From JAFDZW01 sp964404255 (GTDB lineage Bacteria; Bacteroidota; Ignavibacteria; Palsa-1295), in the NCBI GenBank assembly GCA_964404255.1, contig CAYOJJ010000008.1:62001-126000 (forward strand): a stretch of 64,000 nucleotides of DNA, given 5' to 3'. Made by a program: the position numbers and the translations under genes. Below, piece by piece: positions 24,465 to 32,224 of this stretch; the stretch's first letter is position 1, and each line of letters starts with the position of its first letter. A model generated the notes under the pieces. It saw only the letters and a program-made list of their open reading frames with translations. It ran no database searches and had not been told where the DNA came from.

Positions 24465-25376
24465 ATGACATTACAGCAGATCGAGATCGTAACAAAAGTA
24501 GCGGAATATGGGTCGATCAATATGGTTGCCCGCTCCATGGGCTTGACTCAGCCTGCGATCTCGACCGCAATATCGGTTCTTGAAAAAGAATTCGGAGCCT
24601 CCCTTTTTATCCGTTCCCGACAAGGTGCCATCCTGACTCCAAAGGGAAGAGAAGTACTCTCTCATTTTCGCACCATCATAAAAGAAGTAGAAACAGTTAC
24701 CAGGCAAACAAAAGCGGTTGTTTCCGATGAAGGGACTATTTCAGTTGCAGGCCGACAAGGGTTTATGCAATATCTATTTCCCGTTTTATATAAAGAATTA
24801 TCAACTGCCTTTCCTAAGATAATTATTAATACTATTATATCTGGCACACAAGAGGAAGTAGTTGAAGCTCTTTTGACCGGCAAAGTCGATATATGCTTTG
24901 CTCCTTCTCCCGGATTAAAATCCATTGCATCTGAAATACTCTATTCCGATCCAGTCATTCTTGCAATAAGTAAACAACAGTATCGCATTTTGCAAGCATC
25001 CACGAAGCATTCCTATTCAAATCTGAAATGGTGTCTGCCGACAAAGAACGATCGGTTAAGAAAAAGTATAGAACATCTGGTTAGAACAATAGATGAGGAT
25101 CCAAAGATTATTACAGAAACCGACGATTATACCTTAATAGGAAGGCTTATAGCCTCAGGACAATGTGCCGGCCCCATTTATGGACATATGCTCGGAGAAC
25201 AGACAGAATTTAGAAATGTCATGCCAATGATACCAAGGAGAAAATGGACCGTAAGACGTGATTTAACAATGATATATAGATACATGTCCGTTCCTTTACA
25301 TGTCCGTTCAGCAATGGAAATATTCAAGAAGACTGTAAAGGAAACTCTAGATACAACCCTGGCACAGTTTGATTAG
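24465..25376 (+). CDS. LysR-type transcriptional regulator
   Basis: A 303-residue DNA-binding regulator. The winged helix-turn-helix is at residues 1-60 (MTLQQIEIVTKVAEYGSINM, then GLTQPAISTAISVLEKEFGA and LFIRSRQGAILTPKG); the rest is a periplasmic-binding-protein-like effector domain. The start is set at 24465 because it gives the family N terminus; an ATG 33 nt upstream would only add hydrophobic residues. The gene and its flanks look more A/T-rich than the neighbours. Divergence from pdxS suggests control of PLP synthesis, but known pdxST regulators are MocR-type (PdxR), so this is inference. Confidence 0.88.
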   Translation: MTLQQIEIVTKVAEYGSINMVARSMGLTQPAISTAISVLEKEFGASLFIRSRQGAILTPKGREVLSHFRTIIKEVETVTRQTKAVVSDEGTISVAGRQGFMQYLFPVLYKELSTAFPKIIINTIISGTQEEVVEALLTGKVDICFAPSPGLKSIASEILYSDPVILAISKQQYRILQASTKHSYSNLKWCLPTKNDRLRKSIEHLVRTIDEDPKIITETDDYTLIGRLIASGQCAGPIYGHMLGEQTEFRNVMPMIPRRKWTVRRDLTMIYRYMSVPLHVRSAMEIFKKTVKETLDTTLAQFD

Positions 25377-25638
25377 TAATTAATTATTTAATAATGCTCA
25401 TTTGAAAAAGTATGATTGTTCTTACAGATTGATAATATAATATTCAATTTTCGGCATACTTTTTGACTGCTTTTTTTGCTGCCGAATGGGTTTTTTCCGA
25501 AATTCGAATAGGGTATTGTGTGTTTATCAGTTTCCTAAAAATCGCTGAAAAGTAACGATTTGGAAAAACTCAGGGCGTATATTTGTGTTCTTGAGGAAAA
25601 TTATAGATTTTTTAACCTAACCTTTAAGTAACAACTGT
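25377..25638. other. A/T-rich gap between the LysR gene and exbB
   Basis: This 262-nt stretch has no convincing gene. A distant inverted repeat, TTCGGCA and TGCCGAA, occurs near 25454-25488, with T-runs between the arms. TATATTTG at 25578-25585 resembles the -7 element (TAnnTTTG) of Bacteroidota promoters and may serve exbB, but no clear -33 element is placed correctly. Confidence 0.45.
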
Positions 25639-26445
25639 ATGAAAAAGAATTCCACCTTTGTGGCAATCGTGATAGTATTATCTATCATTGTCGGCTTCGG
25701 AATCTGGATGTATGTACTTGGAAATCCTTCGAATTTTTCCGATCCGTTGACCAAGGAACATCCTGTAAAAGATAACATTCCGGGTCTTATGTATAAGGGC
25801 GGTTTCCTTGTAGGTATGCTGCTTTCTCTTTCATTGATGGTTGTTACTTTTGTTGTCGAGCGTATGCTTAGCCTTGCAAAAGCAAAGGGCAAGAAAGACC
25901 TCGATCAATTCCTTCATGCTGCTGAAAAGCATCTCAACGAAGGTAACCTTGATGCGGTGATCGATCTTTGCAATCAGCAAAAGGGTAGTGTTGCAAATAT
26001 CCTTAGAGCCGGTATTTCCCGCTTTAAAGATATTCGAAACAATGATAGCTTAACTCCAGAGCAGAAGACTGAAGAAGTTAAGAAGACGCTCGATGAAGTT
26101 ACGATGCTGGAAACTCCGCTCATGGAGCAGAACCTCGTTGTTCTTTCGACCATTGCTTCTATCTCCACGATGGTAGGCCTTCTCGGTACGGTTATGGGAA
26201 TGATCCGCTCCTTCCGCGCTCTTGGTGAAAGCGGCGGAGGTGCAGCAGCTTCTCAGCTCTCGACCGGTATTTCGGAAGCTCTGTGGAATACGGCTCTTGG
26301 TATCGGTGGCGCAATTATTGCTATTGTCTTTTATAACTTCTTTACCAATAAGGTTGACAAGTTCACCTATTTGATCGACGAAGCTTCGTTGAATCTTCTC
26401 GAAACTATTAAAACCCGTTTTCTCGGTAAAGGGGCCAAAGCATAA
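25639..26445 (+). CDS. exbB: MotA/TolQ/ExbB proton-channel protein
   Basis: Inner-membrane proton-channel subunit that, with ExbD, powers TonB. The 268 residues have a first membrane segment at about 7-28, a second at 53-72, a cytoplasmic domain, and the conserved channel region LSTIASISTMVGLLGTVMGM (about 172-191) followed by a last segment near 215-235. It starts a cluster exbB-exbD-exbD-tonB. A TolQ role is less likely because a TonB-type gene lies in the same operon and no TolA or TolB is visible. Confidence 0.93.
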   Translation: MKKNSTFVAIVIVLSIIVGFGIWMYVLGNPSNFSDPLTKEHPVKDNIPGLMYKGGFLVGMLLSLSLMVVTFVVERMLSLAKAKGKKDLDQFLHAAEKHLNEGNLDAVIDLCNQQKGSVANILRAGISRFKDIRNNDSLTPEQKTEEVKKTLDEVTMLETPLMEQNLVVLSTIASISTMVGLLGTVMGMIRSFRALGESGGGAAASQLSTGISEALWNTALGIGGAIIAIVFYNFFTNKVDKFTYLIDEASLNLLETIKTRFLGKGAKA

Positions 26446-26467
26446 TCCTCGATAGGAATACGCTCCT

Positions 26468-27004
26468 ATGGCAAAAGCTAAATTAAAACGGCATGGGTTT
26501 CGGCTGGATATGACGCCAATGGTGGACGTCGGCTTCCTGCTCTTAACATTCTTCATGCTGACGGCCAAGTTCAAATCGGATAACGATGCATTGACGATTT
26601 CGTTACCGGTTGCAGAGGCCGATACAACCAAACTTCCCGATATTAATATCGCTACGATCAGCATCGGTCTTTCTCAGGTAAATCCCGGAGAAACACCTGA
26701 TACACTGATTTATTATGGCGTGGCTAATGAAAAAGACAGGGTGGCGATCTTCAAATCACTTAACCGAGTCGATGCAAAGACCGGCCAGCCGATGGACGAT
26801 GCTACCATTCTGAAAACTCCGGAGATCATGCTCAAAAAGAGTGAGGTCGAGGCAGCGGTAAAAGCGACCCGTCTTCAGAATGCTTCGATGCGATATGCTA
26901 TTAATGCCGATAAAGGATTAAGTTACGGCTATGTAGATGACATCATGCGCTCCATGCAAAAATTCGGAGCTACAAGATTCAATTTAGTTACCGAATCCCG
27001 GTAA
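26468..27004 (+). CDS. exbD: Biopolymer transport protein ExbD (first copy)
   Basis: Bitopic membrane protein of the TonB motor. The 178 residues begin with a basic cytoplasmic tail, then the membrane helix with the proton-carrying aspartate (DMTPMVDVGFLLLTFFML, Asp20), then a periplasmic domain. This domain is longer than that of the second copy, with an insertion around residues 75-115 (MDDATILKTPEIMLKKSEVE). Two ExbD paralogues in tandem are common in Bacteroidota TonB loci. Confidence 0.93.
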   Translation: MAKAKLKRHGFRLDMTPMVDVGFLLLTFFMLTAKFKSDNDALTISLPVAEADTTKLPDINIATISIGLSQVNPGETPDTLIYYGVANEKDRVAIFKSLNRVDAKTGQPMDDATILKTPEIMLKKSEVEAAVKATRLQNASMRYAINADKGLSYGYVDDIMRSMQKFGATRFNLVTESR

Positions 27005-27062
27005 ACTACCTTGCATCTTGCACGATAGATTGAATAGTACAATACCAAGATCGTAAGAAACC

Positions 27063-27560
27063 ATGGCAGAAGTAGTACAAGCCGAGGGTAAAGGCAAAGG
27101 AAAAAAACATAAGAAACGAGTCGGTGTCCGAATGGATATGACGCCGATGGTGGACGTGGCATTTCTTTTGCTTACCTTCTTTATGTTAACGACGACATTT
27201 AATACTCCGCAGGTAATGGAAATTTCTCTACCTCCGGATAGTAAAGTAAATGTCGAAGTTGCCCAATCGAATTTATTAACCGTAATGGTGCGTAAAGATG
27301 AAGCTGTCTTTTGGAACGTCGGGCAAAATCCGCCGGTCAAAGTAACAGCAAAGGAAGTACCACAGATTTTGGAAAACCAATTACGCCAAAATCCGAAGAC
27401 TTCCACGCTCATTAAGATCGATCGTGCAGCGGCCTACCAAAAACTGGTAGATCTCATTGATGACCTTAACCTGGTGCAGGCCAAATTGGGGCAGAATGAA
27501 AAGCGCTTCAGTATCATCACGATGGATGATAAAGATTTTCAGGCAATCAGTACACTCTAA
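27063..27560 (+). CDS. exbD: Biopolymer transport protein ExbD (second copy)
   Basis: Second ExbD paralogue, 165 residues. The cytoplasmic tail is Lys/Gly-rich (GKGKGKKHKKRVGVRMDMTP) and the membrane helix carries Asp31 in PMVDVAFLLLTFFML. The sequence before the helix and the periplasmic part differ from the first copy, so the two are not a recent duplication; they may form a hetero-dimer in the motor. tonB follows after 19 nt. Confidence 0.93.
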   Translation: MAEVVQAEGKGKGKKHKKRVGVRMDMTPMVDVAFLLLTFFMLTTTFNTPQVMEISLPPDSKVNVEVAQSNLLTVMVRKDEAVFWNVGQNPPVKVTAKEVPQILENQLRQNPKTSTLIKIDRAAAYQKLVDLIDDLNLVQAKLGQNEKRFSIITMDDKDFQAISTL

Positions 27561-27579
27561 CCAATAAGGAGAAACAGAA

Positions 27580-28365
27580 ATGGGATTAAGTGATCTGACG
27601 CTCCCCGGTATGGAGTTGTATGGTGGAATAGATATCAAAAAGAACGGCAAAAAAAATACCGTGAAAGGTTTTCTTATTGCTGTCGGTATCCATCTGTTAC
27701 TCTTTGGGTTCTATTATGCCTGGGACCTGATCGGTAAAGCAGATGATAAAAAAGTACCGAGAATTCGTAAGATATCTTCCTTAGCCGAATTAGCGCCACC
27801 GCCTTCTACGGAAGATAATAATGTGGAAGCAGCTCCGGTCGCTCCGGCGCCTGCGATGGATGTGGCAAAACCGACCTTCGGTATTCCGGTGCCGGTGCCC
27901 GATATTCAGGCTCCGAACCAGACGATGCCGGATCTAAATAATTTACCGGTTCAGACCTCTACTCCGGGTGAGGGTAGCGGTAATGGGGCACAACTTATTG
28001 GTAATGGCGGGGATCAGGCTGTTCACGTCGAGCCACCGAAAGAACCGGTACAGGAGGATGTCCCGGATCGCGATGCTTTCGTCGATGTATCGGATGAACC
28101 CAAGCCCATTCAGAATATCCAGGGTCTTGTTGTTTATCCGGAAGTTGCAAAACGTAGTAATATTGAAGGAAAGGTTATTGCATCTGTCCTTATTGCCAAG
28201 GATGGTCACGTCGAGAAAGTAACGATCGATAAAACCGATAATGAAATCTTCAATAAAGCGGCTGAGGATGCTTTGATGAAAGCTAAGTTTACCCCTGCTC
28301 GCCAAAATGGTACTCCGGTTAGGGTCTGGTGGACAATACCCATAGTCTTTAAGCTAAGTCATTAA
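27580..28365 (+). CDS. tonB: TonB-type energy transducer
   Basis: Spans the periplasm and couples the ExbBD motor to outer-membrane receptors. The 261 residues have one membrane helix (about 29-49, KGFLIAVGIHLLLFGFYYAW), a Pro-rich linker (about 65-170, with VPVPDIQAPNQTMPDL) and a TonB C-terminal domain (about 180-260, ending AKFTPARQNGTPVRVWWTIP and IVFKLSH). The N-terminal cytoplasmic stretch of 28 residues is longer than in E. coli TonB. A strong terminator follows, so later genes of the cluster may have their own transcript. Confidence 0.95.
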   Translation: MGLSDLTLPGMELYGGIDIKKNGKKNTVKGFLIAVGIHLLLFGFYYAWDLIGKADDKKVPRIRKISSLAELAPPPSTEDNNVEAAPVAPAPAMDVAKPTFGIPVPVPDIQAPNQTMPDLNNLPVQTSTPGEGSGNGAQLIGNGGDQAVHVEPPKEPVQEDVPDRDAFVDVSDEPKPIQNIQGLVVYPEVAKRSNIEGKVIASVLIAKDGHVEKVTIDKTDNEIFNKAAEDALMKAKFTPARQNGTPVRVWWTIPIVFKLSH

Positions 28366-28374
28366 ACTGCAATT

Positions 28375-28401
28375 AAAAACGCCGCATAAAGCGGCGTTTT
28401 T
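28375..28401 (+). terminator. Intrinsic terminator after tonB
   Basis: AAAAACGCCGC (28375-28385) pairs perfectly with GCGGCGTTTTT (28391-28401), loop ATAAA, ending in a T-run. It separates tonB from the small membrane-protein gene. Confidence 0.88.
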
Positions 28402-28437
28402 ATTATATTTGTAGTGTAGTTTAACGAAGCGAGTACT

Positions 28438-28644
28438 ATGAAAATATTCACATTGTTCTTTTTACTCTTCGGGATCGTTGCTTTTGGGCTGGGCATTTAT
28501 ATGTTGCTCGATAAATCGCTCTTGGATATGCTCGATCCGACGGTACGAATGGTTTTTGCAATTCTATTAGTATTATATGGAATTTTCAGAATGTCGACTT
28601 CAATCGGCGCCTTACGCAAAGGCCAGCAATCACCGGCAAAATAA
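28438..28644 (+). CDS. Small two-helix membrane protein
   Basis: A 68-residue protein with two hydrophobic segments (about 3-24 and 36-55) joined by LLDKSLLDMLDPTVRM, and a basic C-terminal end (GALRKGQQSPAK). I do not recognise a named family. It lies between tonB and the PstS-like gene, and its 3' end overlaps the longest reading frame of that gene by 68 nt. The ATG follows a GAAGCGAG stretch. A TonB-motor accessory role is possible but unsupported. Confidence 0.7.
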   Translation: MKIFTLFFLLFGIVAFGLGIYMLLDKSLLDMLDPTVRMVFAILLVLYGIFRMSTSIGALRKGQQSPAK

Positions 28645-29524
28645 CTCCGTCCTGTTTCTTTTTTTTTGTATCCTTCTGATAGGGACGTTCTGTGCTTGTA
28701 GTAAAACCGATAAAAATATACCGCCGAGCGATACCGCAACTTCCGGCTCATTCGAGCTTGTAGCCGATGAGACCCTTAAGCCGGTGGTCGATAGCCTTAT
28801 TAAGGGTTTTAGCAGCCAAACACCGGATGCTCACGTTACAGTAAAATATACGTCTGCTTCGGAAGCACTGGATCTCTTACTTTCAAATAAGGCACGCCTT
28901 GTTCTGATCGCCAGACCCCTGACGGCCAGAGAACACCATTTGCTCGATTCTACTAAAACAGACCTCCCGGAATTCGATGTTGCGCTCAATAGTATCGCTG
29001 TTATTGCTTCAGCTAAATCTGCTCGTACATCGATCGATCTCGATACGCTTCGCTCTATGGTATTGGAAAAGGGAAGTGCAAGATACTATTCTACTTCCTA
29101 TTTATCGGCAACAGAGACCTGCCTTGATTCTGTATTTAATCTGACCAATACAACATTGGCTGGGAATATCAAGCGATTTCAAACGAGTGATAGTGTGATC
29201 GCTGCCGTTAAAGCCGATCCTTCAGCCATAGGTTTTATCAGTTCTTCATGGCTCCACTCGCTCACCAGCGCCGCAGATACGGCTGTAAAAGCACTGCCGA
29301 TTACTTCTCCCAAAAGCCAAACTCCTATCATTTTGCATTTAGCCTATATTTATCAGGGGCTATATCCGCTTGTTTCCAGGGTATGTGCTTATACTACCGA
29401 AGTTCCGAATTCTATTCCGAGGGGCTTTCTTGCCTATGCCATGTCGGCCGATGGCCAGCGGGTGTTCCTCAAATATGATGTCTTGCCGAGAACACAAATA
29501 ATTAAGATCGTAGCGCCAAAGTGA
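28577..29524 (+). CDS. PstS-like periplasmic phosphate-binding-type lipoprotein (start uncertain)
   Basis: A type II periplasmic-binding-protein of the PstS family. The mature part begins after a hydrophobic signal (VLFLFFCILLIGTFCACSK) that could be lipidated at Cys, although the lipobox is weak. SFELVADETLKPVVDSLIKG and the C-terminal SADGQRVFLKYDVLPRTQ fit the family. The frame's ATG lies inside the previous gene and gives an odd 24-residue polar leader; no ATG, GTG or TTG lies between it and the signal sequence, so the real start may be non-standard. PstS-like genes recur in exbBD-tonB loci of Bacteroidota; no pstCAB is present. Confidence 0.82.
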   Translation: MEFSECRLQSAPYAKASNHRQNNSVLFLFFCILLIGTFCACSKTDKNIPPSDTATSGSFELVADETLKPVVDSLIKGFSSQTPDAHVTVKYTSASEALDLLLSNKARLVLIARPLTAREHHLLDSTKTDLPEFDVALNSIAVIASAKSARTSIDLDTLRSMVLEKGSARYYSTSYLSATETCLDSVFNLTNTTLAGNIKRFQTSDSVIAAVKADPSAIGFISSSWLHSLTSAADTAVKALPITSPKSQTPIILHLAYIYQGLYPLVSRVCAYTTEVPNSIPRGFLAYAMSADGQRVFLKYDVLPRTQIIKIVAPK

Positions 29525-29544
29525 GTATTCTTTAAGTAAATATA

Positions 29545-29573
29545 TTACAATTATTTAACAGATCTTTTATACT
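29545..29573 (+). promoter_or_regulatory. Candidate sigma-70-like promoter for the TPR gene
   Basis: TTACAA (29545-29550) and TATACT (29568-29573) are spaced by exactly 17 nt, upstream of the TPR gene. This is the best canonical promoter match noted in the window. It gives a leader of about 75 nt that contains a hairpin. Confidence 0.5.
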
Positions 29574-29603
29574 TTGTAGAAATTCCTCTCCAGTTACCTA
29601 TGT

Positions 29604-29640
29604 TTACCAGTGGCATAAGATTTGCTCTATGCGTTGGTAA
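29604..29640 (+). promoter_or_regulatory. Two-tier hairpin in the leader of the TPR gene
   Basis: TTACCA (29604-29609) pairs with TGGTAA (29635-29640), and inside it GCATA (29613-29617) pairs with TATGC (29628-29632), leaving a 10-nt loop. The base of the stem ends 15 nt before the ATG, so it could block ribosome entry. It may be a protein-binding or thermo-responsive element; function unknown. Confidence 0.5.
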
Positions 29641-29655
29641 CAATCTGACCCAAAA

Positions 29656-31362
29656 ATGACACAATTTAACCTTCGTACGTTTTTCGTTTTTTGCATCGTT
29701 CTTATTTCAACTGTCGCTTTCGGCCAAACCTCCAACGACCAGGTAAATAAAGCTCTAAACCTTATAGAGATCGGCAATAAGAAGCAGGCATTGGCAGATA
29801 TGAACGCTCTTGCGGCTTCTAACCCTAAAGATCCTACAATTCTGGGAGCCCAGGCTGTTGCCATGATAGAAAACAATAAGCCTCTTGGCGATGTGGAAGC
29901 GGTTACTGCAAAAGCGTATGATATCGAGCACAAAAATGTTATGGTGCGTGTCGCTCGCGGAATCCTATTCGGAAAGCAGGGAAAACGGGAAGATGCTTCC
30001 AAAGAATTTTTCCAGGCTATAAAGATCGATGATAAAAATATTGCTACCTATCTCTTCCAGGCCAGATATTATTTATCGGTCGATTCCTTAAAATCGGCTG
30101 AAGTTACGCTATACCGTGCTCAAGCGGTTAATAGCAATGATGTTCGTCCTTACCTTGGCCTTGCCGAGCTTTATGAAAAGCAGCGCGCCTTTGAATTGGC
30201 AAAAGAGCAATATGAAGATGCTAAAAAATTAGAGCCTGCCAATACCGTTATTATGGCAAAATTGGCCGGCCTATATTATCGACTAAGAGAATATGATAAG
30301 TCGATCAATGAATGGATCAAGATTACAAGGATCGATTCTACCTATGCCCCGGCCTATTTGGAAACGGCCAAAATTTTCTTCAAATCCGGACAGTATGCAA
30401 ATGCCGCAATCTATGGTGAGAAGTATGTAAAACTTGCCCCGACGGATGAGGATGGTATCTGGCTGCTTGCACAGGCCCTTGCTGAAAGCGGACAGTACCA
30501 GAAGGCATTGCCATACTTGGAGCAATCCTCTAAAGACGATTCTCTAAAGCAATATACTCAAAATTATCTTGCTCGAAGCTACTTCTTTAGCAAAGAATTT
30601 ACTAAGGCAATCGATATTTTTAAGGCTTCAAAAACATTGAATCCGAATGATCTGTATTATTACGGATATTCACTTATCTCTGTCAATGATACTCTTGCCG
30701 GTCTTGAAAAATGGAAAGAATCTTTGCATGGCGATACTGTTCGTAAAAAAGAGGACCAGTTGAAGGTTGCACAGCAAGTAATAAGCTTTTACTCGACAAT
30801 GAAATTGTATGATTCGGCTGCCGAAATGTATTTAAGAATAAATACCATAGAGCCCAATCCGGATAATTTCATTAAAGCCGGGCAGTTGTTTAATTTTGCC
30901 GGTAAGGCCGATATGGCAAAGTCCTCATTTGAAAAGGCCCTGCAGCAAAATCCGCAGAATTTAAATGCAATGATCGGTTTAGCCGATGTGGCGATGAAAA
31001 CCTCCGCAGGCATGGCCGATGCAGAAAAATCTCTGGATCAGGCAAATGTCGTTGCGACAACTCCGGAGCAGAAAGAATCGCTCGGGGAGGCCTATGCCCG
31101 TCTTGGAATTCAATACATCTCCCAGTCAAAACAGTATGAAAAAACGATCGGCTTATTGGAAAACCACTCGTTAAAATTGCTTTCGGCAAAATCTCCCTAT
31201 TTGCTAAATGTGTATAAGATATTGGGGGCGGCTTACTTACAGACCAAGAAGTTTGAAAAAGCCGATGAATATTATCAAAAAGGACAAGCTATTGATCCGA
31301 AAGATGAAGATATTAAAAAAGGCCGTGATTTTATCAAGCAAAGCAAAGGCGGCAAAAAGTAA
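29656..31362 (+). CDS. Secreted tetratricopeptide-repeat protein
   Basis: A 568-residue exported protein with a signal peptide (FFVFCIVLISTVAFGQTSND; probable cleavage after AFG, near residue 23) and an array of TPR units over most of its length, for example ALADMNALAASNPKDPTILG, AKEQYEDAKKLEPANTVIMA and ADEYYQKGQAIDPKDEDIKK. TPR arrays are protein-binding scaffolds, so a periplasmic scaffold role is expected. TPR genes of this kind often end Bacteroidota exbBD-tonB-pstS loci. Here it has its own candidate promoter and a strong terminator. Confidence 0.9.
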   Translation: MTQFNLRTFFVFCIVLISTVAFGQTSNDQVNKALNLIEIGNKKQALADMNALAASNPKDPTILGAQAVAMIENNKPLGDVEAVTAKAYDIEHKNVMVRVARGILFGKQGKREDASKEFFQAIKIDDKNIATYLFQARYYLSVDSLKSAEVTLYRAQAVNSNDVRPYLGLAELYEKQRAFELAKEQYEDAKKLEPANTVIMAKLAGLYYRLREYDKSINEWIKITRIDSTYAPAYLETAKIFFKSGQYANAAIYGEKYVKLAPTDEDGIWLLAQALAESGQYQKALPYLEQSSKDDSLKQYTQNYLARSYFFSKEFTKAIDIFKASKTLNPNDLYYYGYSLISVNDTLAGLEKWKESLHGDTVRKKEDQLKVAQQVISFYSTMKLYDSAAEMYLRINTIEPNPDNFIKAGQLFNFAGKADMAKSSFEKALQQNPQNLNAMIGLADVAMKTSAGMADAEKSLDQANVVATTPEQKESLGEAYARLGIQYISQSKQYEKTIGLLENHSLKLLSAKSPYLLNVYKILGAAYLQTKKFEKADEYYQKGQAIDPKDEDIKKGRDFIKQSKGGKK

Positions 31363-31392
31363 TATCTTACTCCTTTAATTTTAATCTTTTAG

Positions 31393-31424
31393 ACAGGCAC
31401 ACCATCGGTGTGCCTGTTGTTATT
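31393..31424 (+). terminator. Intrinsic terminator after the TPR gene
   Basis: ACAGGCACACC (31393-31403) and GGTGTGCCTGT (31407-31417) form a perfect 11-bp stem with a 3-nt loop, followed by a T-rich tail. It lies just before mlaE. Confidence 0.85.
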
Positions 31425-31444
31425 TATCGGTAAATAATATCAGT

Positions 31445-32224
31445 GTGCAATTAACGTCGCGATTAACCATCAGCAGTATTCTTAGCCGGATCGGCGCATT
31501 GGCTCAGTTTGCCTTTCGCTTTCTCCGCAAGATGGTAACTCCGCCTTTTGAGATCAAAGAAACCGTCAAGCAGATATACGATATTGGCGTCCGTTCCTTT
31601 GCTCTGGTAGCTGTGGTAGCAATAGTAATCGGCGCTGTTCTAACCATGCAGAGCCGCCCGACCATGATAAAATTCGGGGCCGAAGCCTTCGTACCGGCAA
31701 TGGTGGCGGTTAGTGTACTCAGGGAGCTTTCCCCGGTACTGGTTTCGGTGATCGTTGCAGGACGGGTAGCGGCAGGAATTGGAGCAGAGTTGGGGTCGAT
31801 GAAGGTAACCGAGCAGATCGACGCTATGGAGGTGGCTGCGCTTGATCCGTTCAACTATCTGGTTGTTACCCGGGTGCTTGCCTGCATGATCGCTCTTCCG
31901 TTATTGACGGTCTATGCTGATGTCATTTCACTATTAGGGTCTGCAGTCGTACAGCAAATCGAGGCCGGAATGAGTTGGCAGTTATTCTATAACAGTGTCC
32001 TTAATAGTATCAATTTTGTGGACTTTGTTCCTGGGGTAATGAAAACGATCATTTTTGGATTTATCATCGGTATAGTAGGGTGTTTTGAAGGCTATCATTC
32101 TACCGGAGGTACTGAAGGCGTCGGTCGTTCGGCAACAGATGCCGTAGTCATAAGCTCATTGCTTATTTTAATAACAGATATGCTCGTTGTAAAAGCAACG
32201 GTATTCTTTTTTGATGTATCATGA
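31445..32224 (+). CDS. mlaE: MlaE-family lipid ABC transporter permease
   Basis: Inner-membrane permease of the Mla/Mce system that moves phospholipids between inner membrane and periplasmic carriers. The 259 residues start at GTG; the conserved core includes MVAVSVLRELSPVLVSVIVA, GRVAAGIGAELGSMKVTEQI, DAMEVAALDPFNYLVVTRVL and EGYHSTGGTEGVGRSATDAV. The stop overlaps the mlaF ATG by 4 nt (ATGA). MlaB and MlaC are not in the window. Confidence 0.94.
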   Translation: MQLTSRLTISSILSRIGALAQFAFRFLRKMVTPPFEIKETVKQIYDIGVRSFALVAVVAIVIGAVLTMQSRPTMIKFGAEAFVPAMVAVSVLRELSPVLVSVIVAGRVAAGIGAELGSMKVTEQIDAMEVAALDPFNYLVVTRVLACMIALPLLTVYADVISLLGSAVVQQIEAGMSWQLFYNSVLNSINFVDFVPGVMKTIIFGFIIGIVGCFEGYHSTGGTEGVGRSATDAVVISSLLILITDMLVVKATVFFFDVS

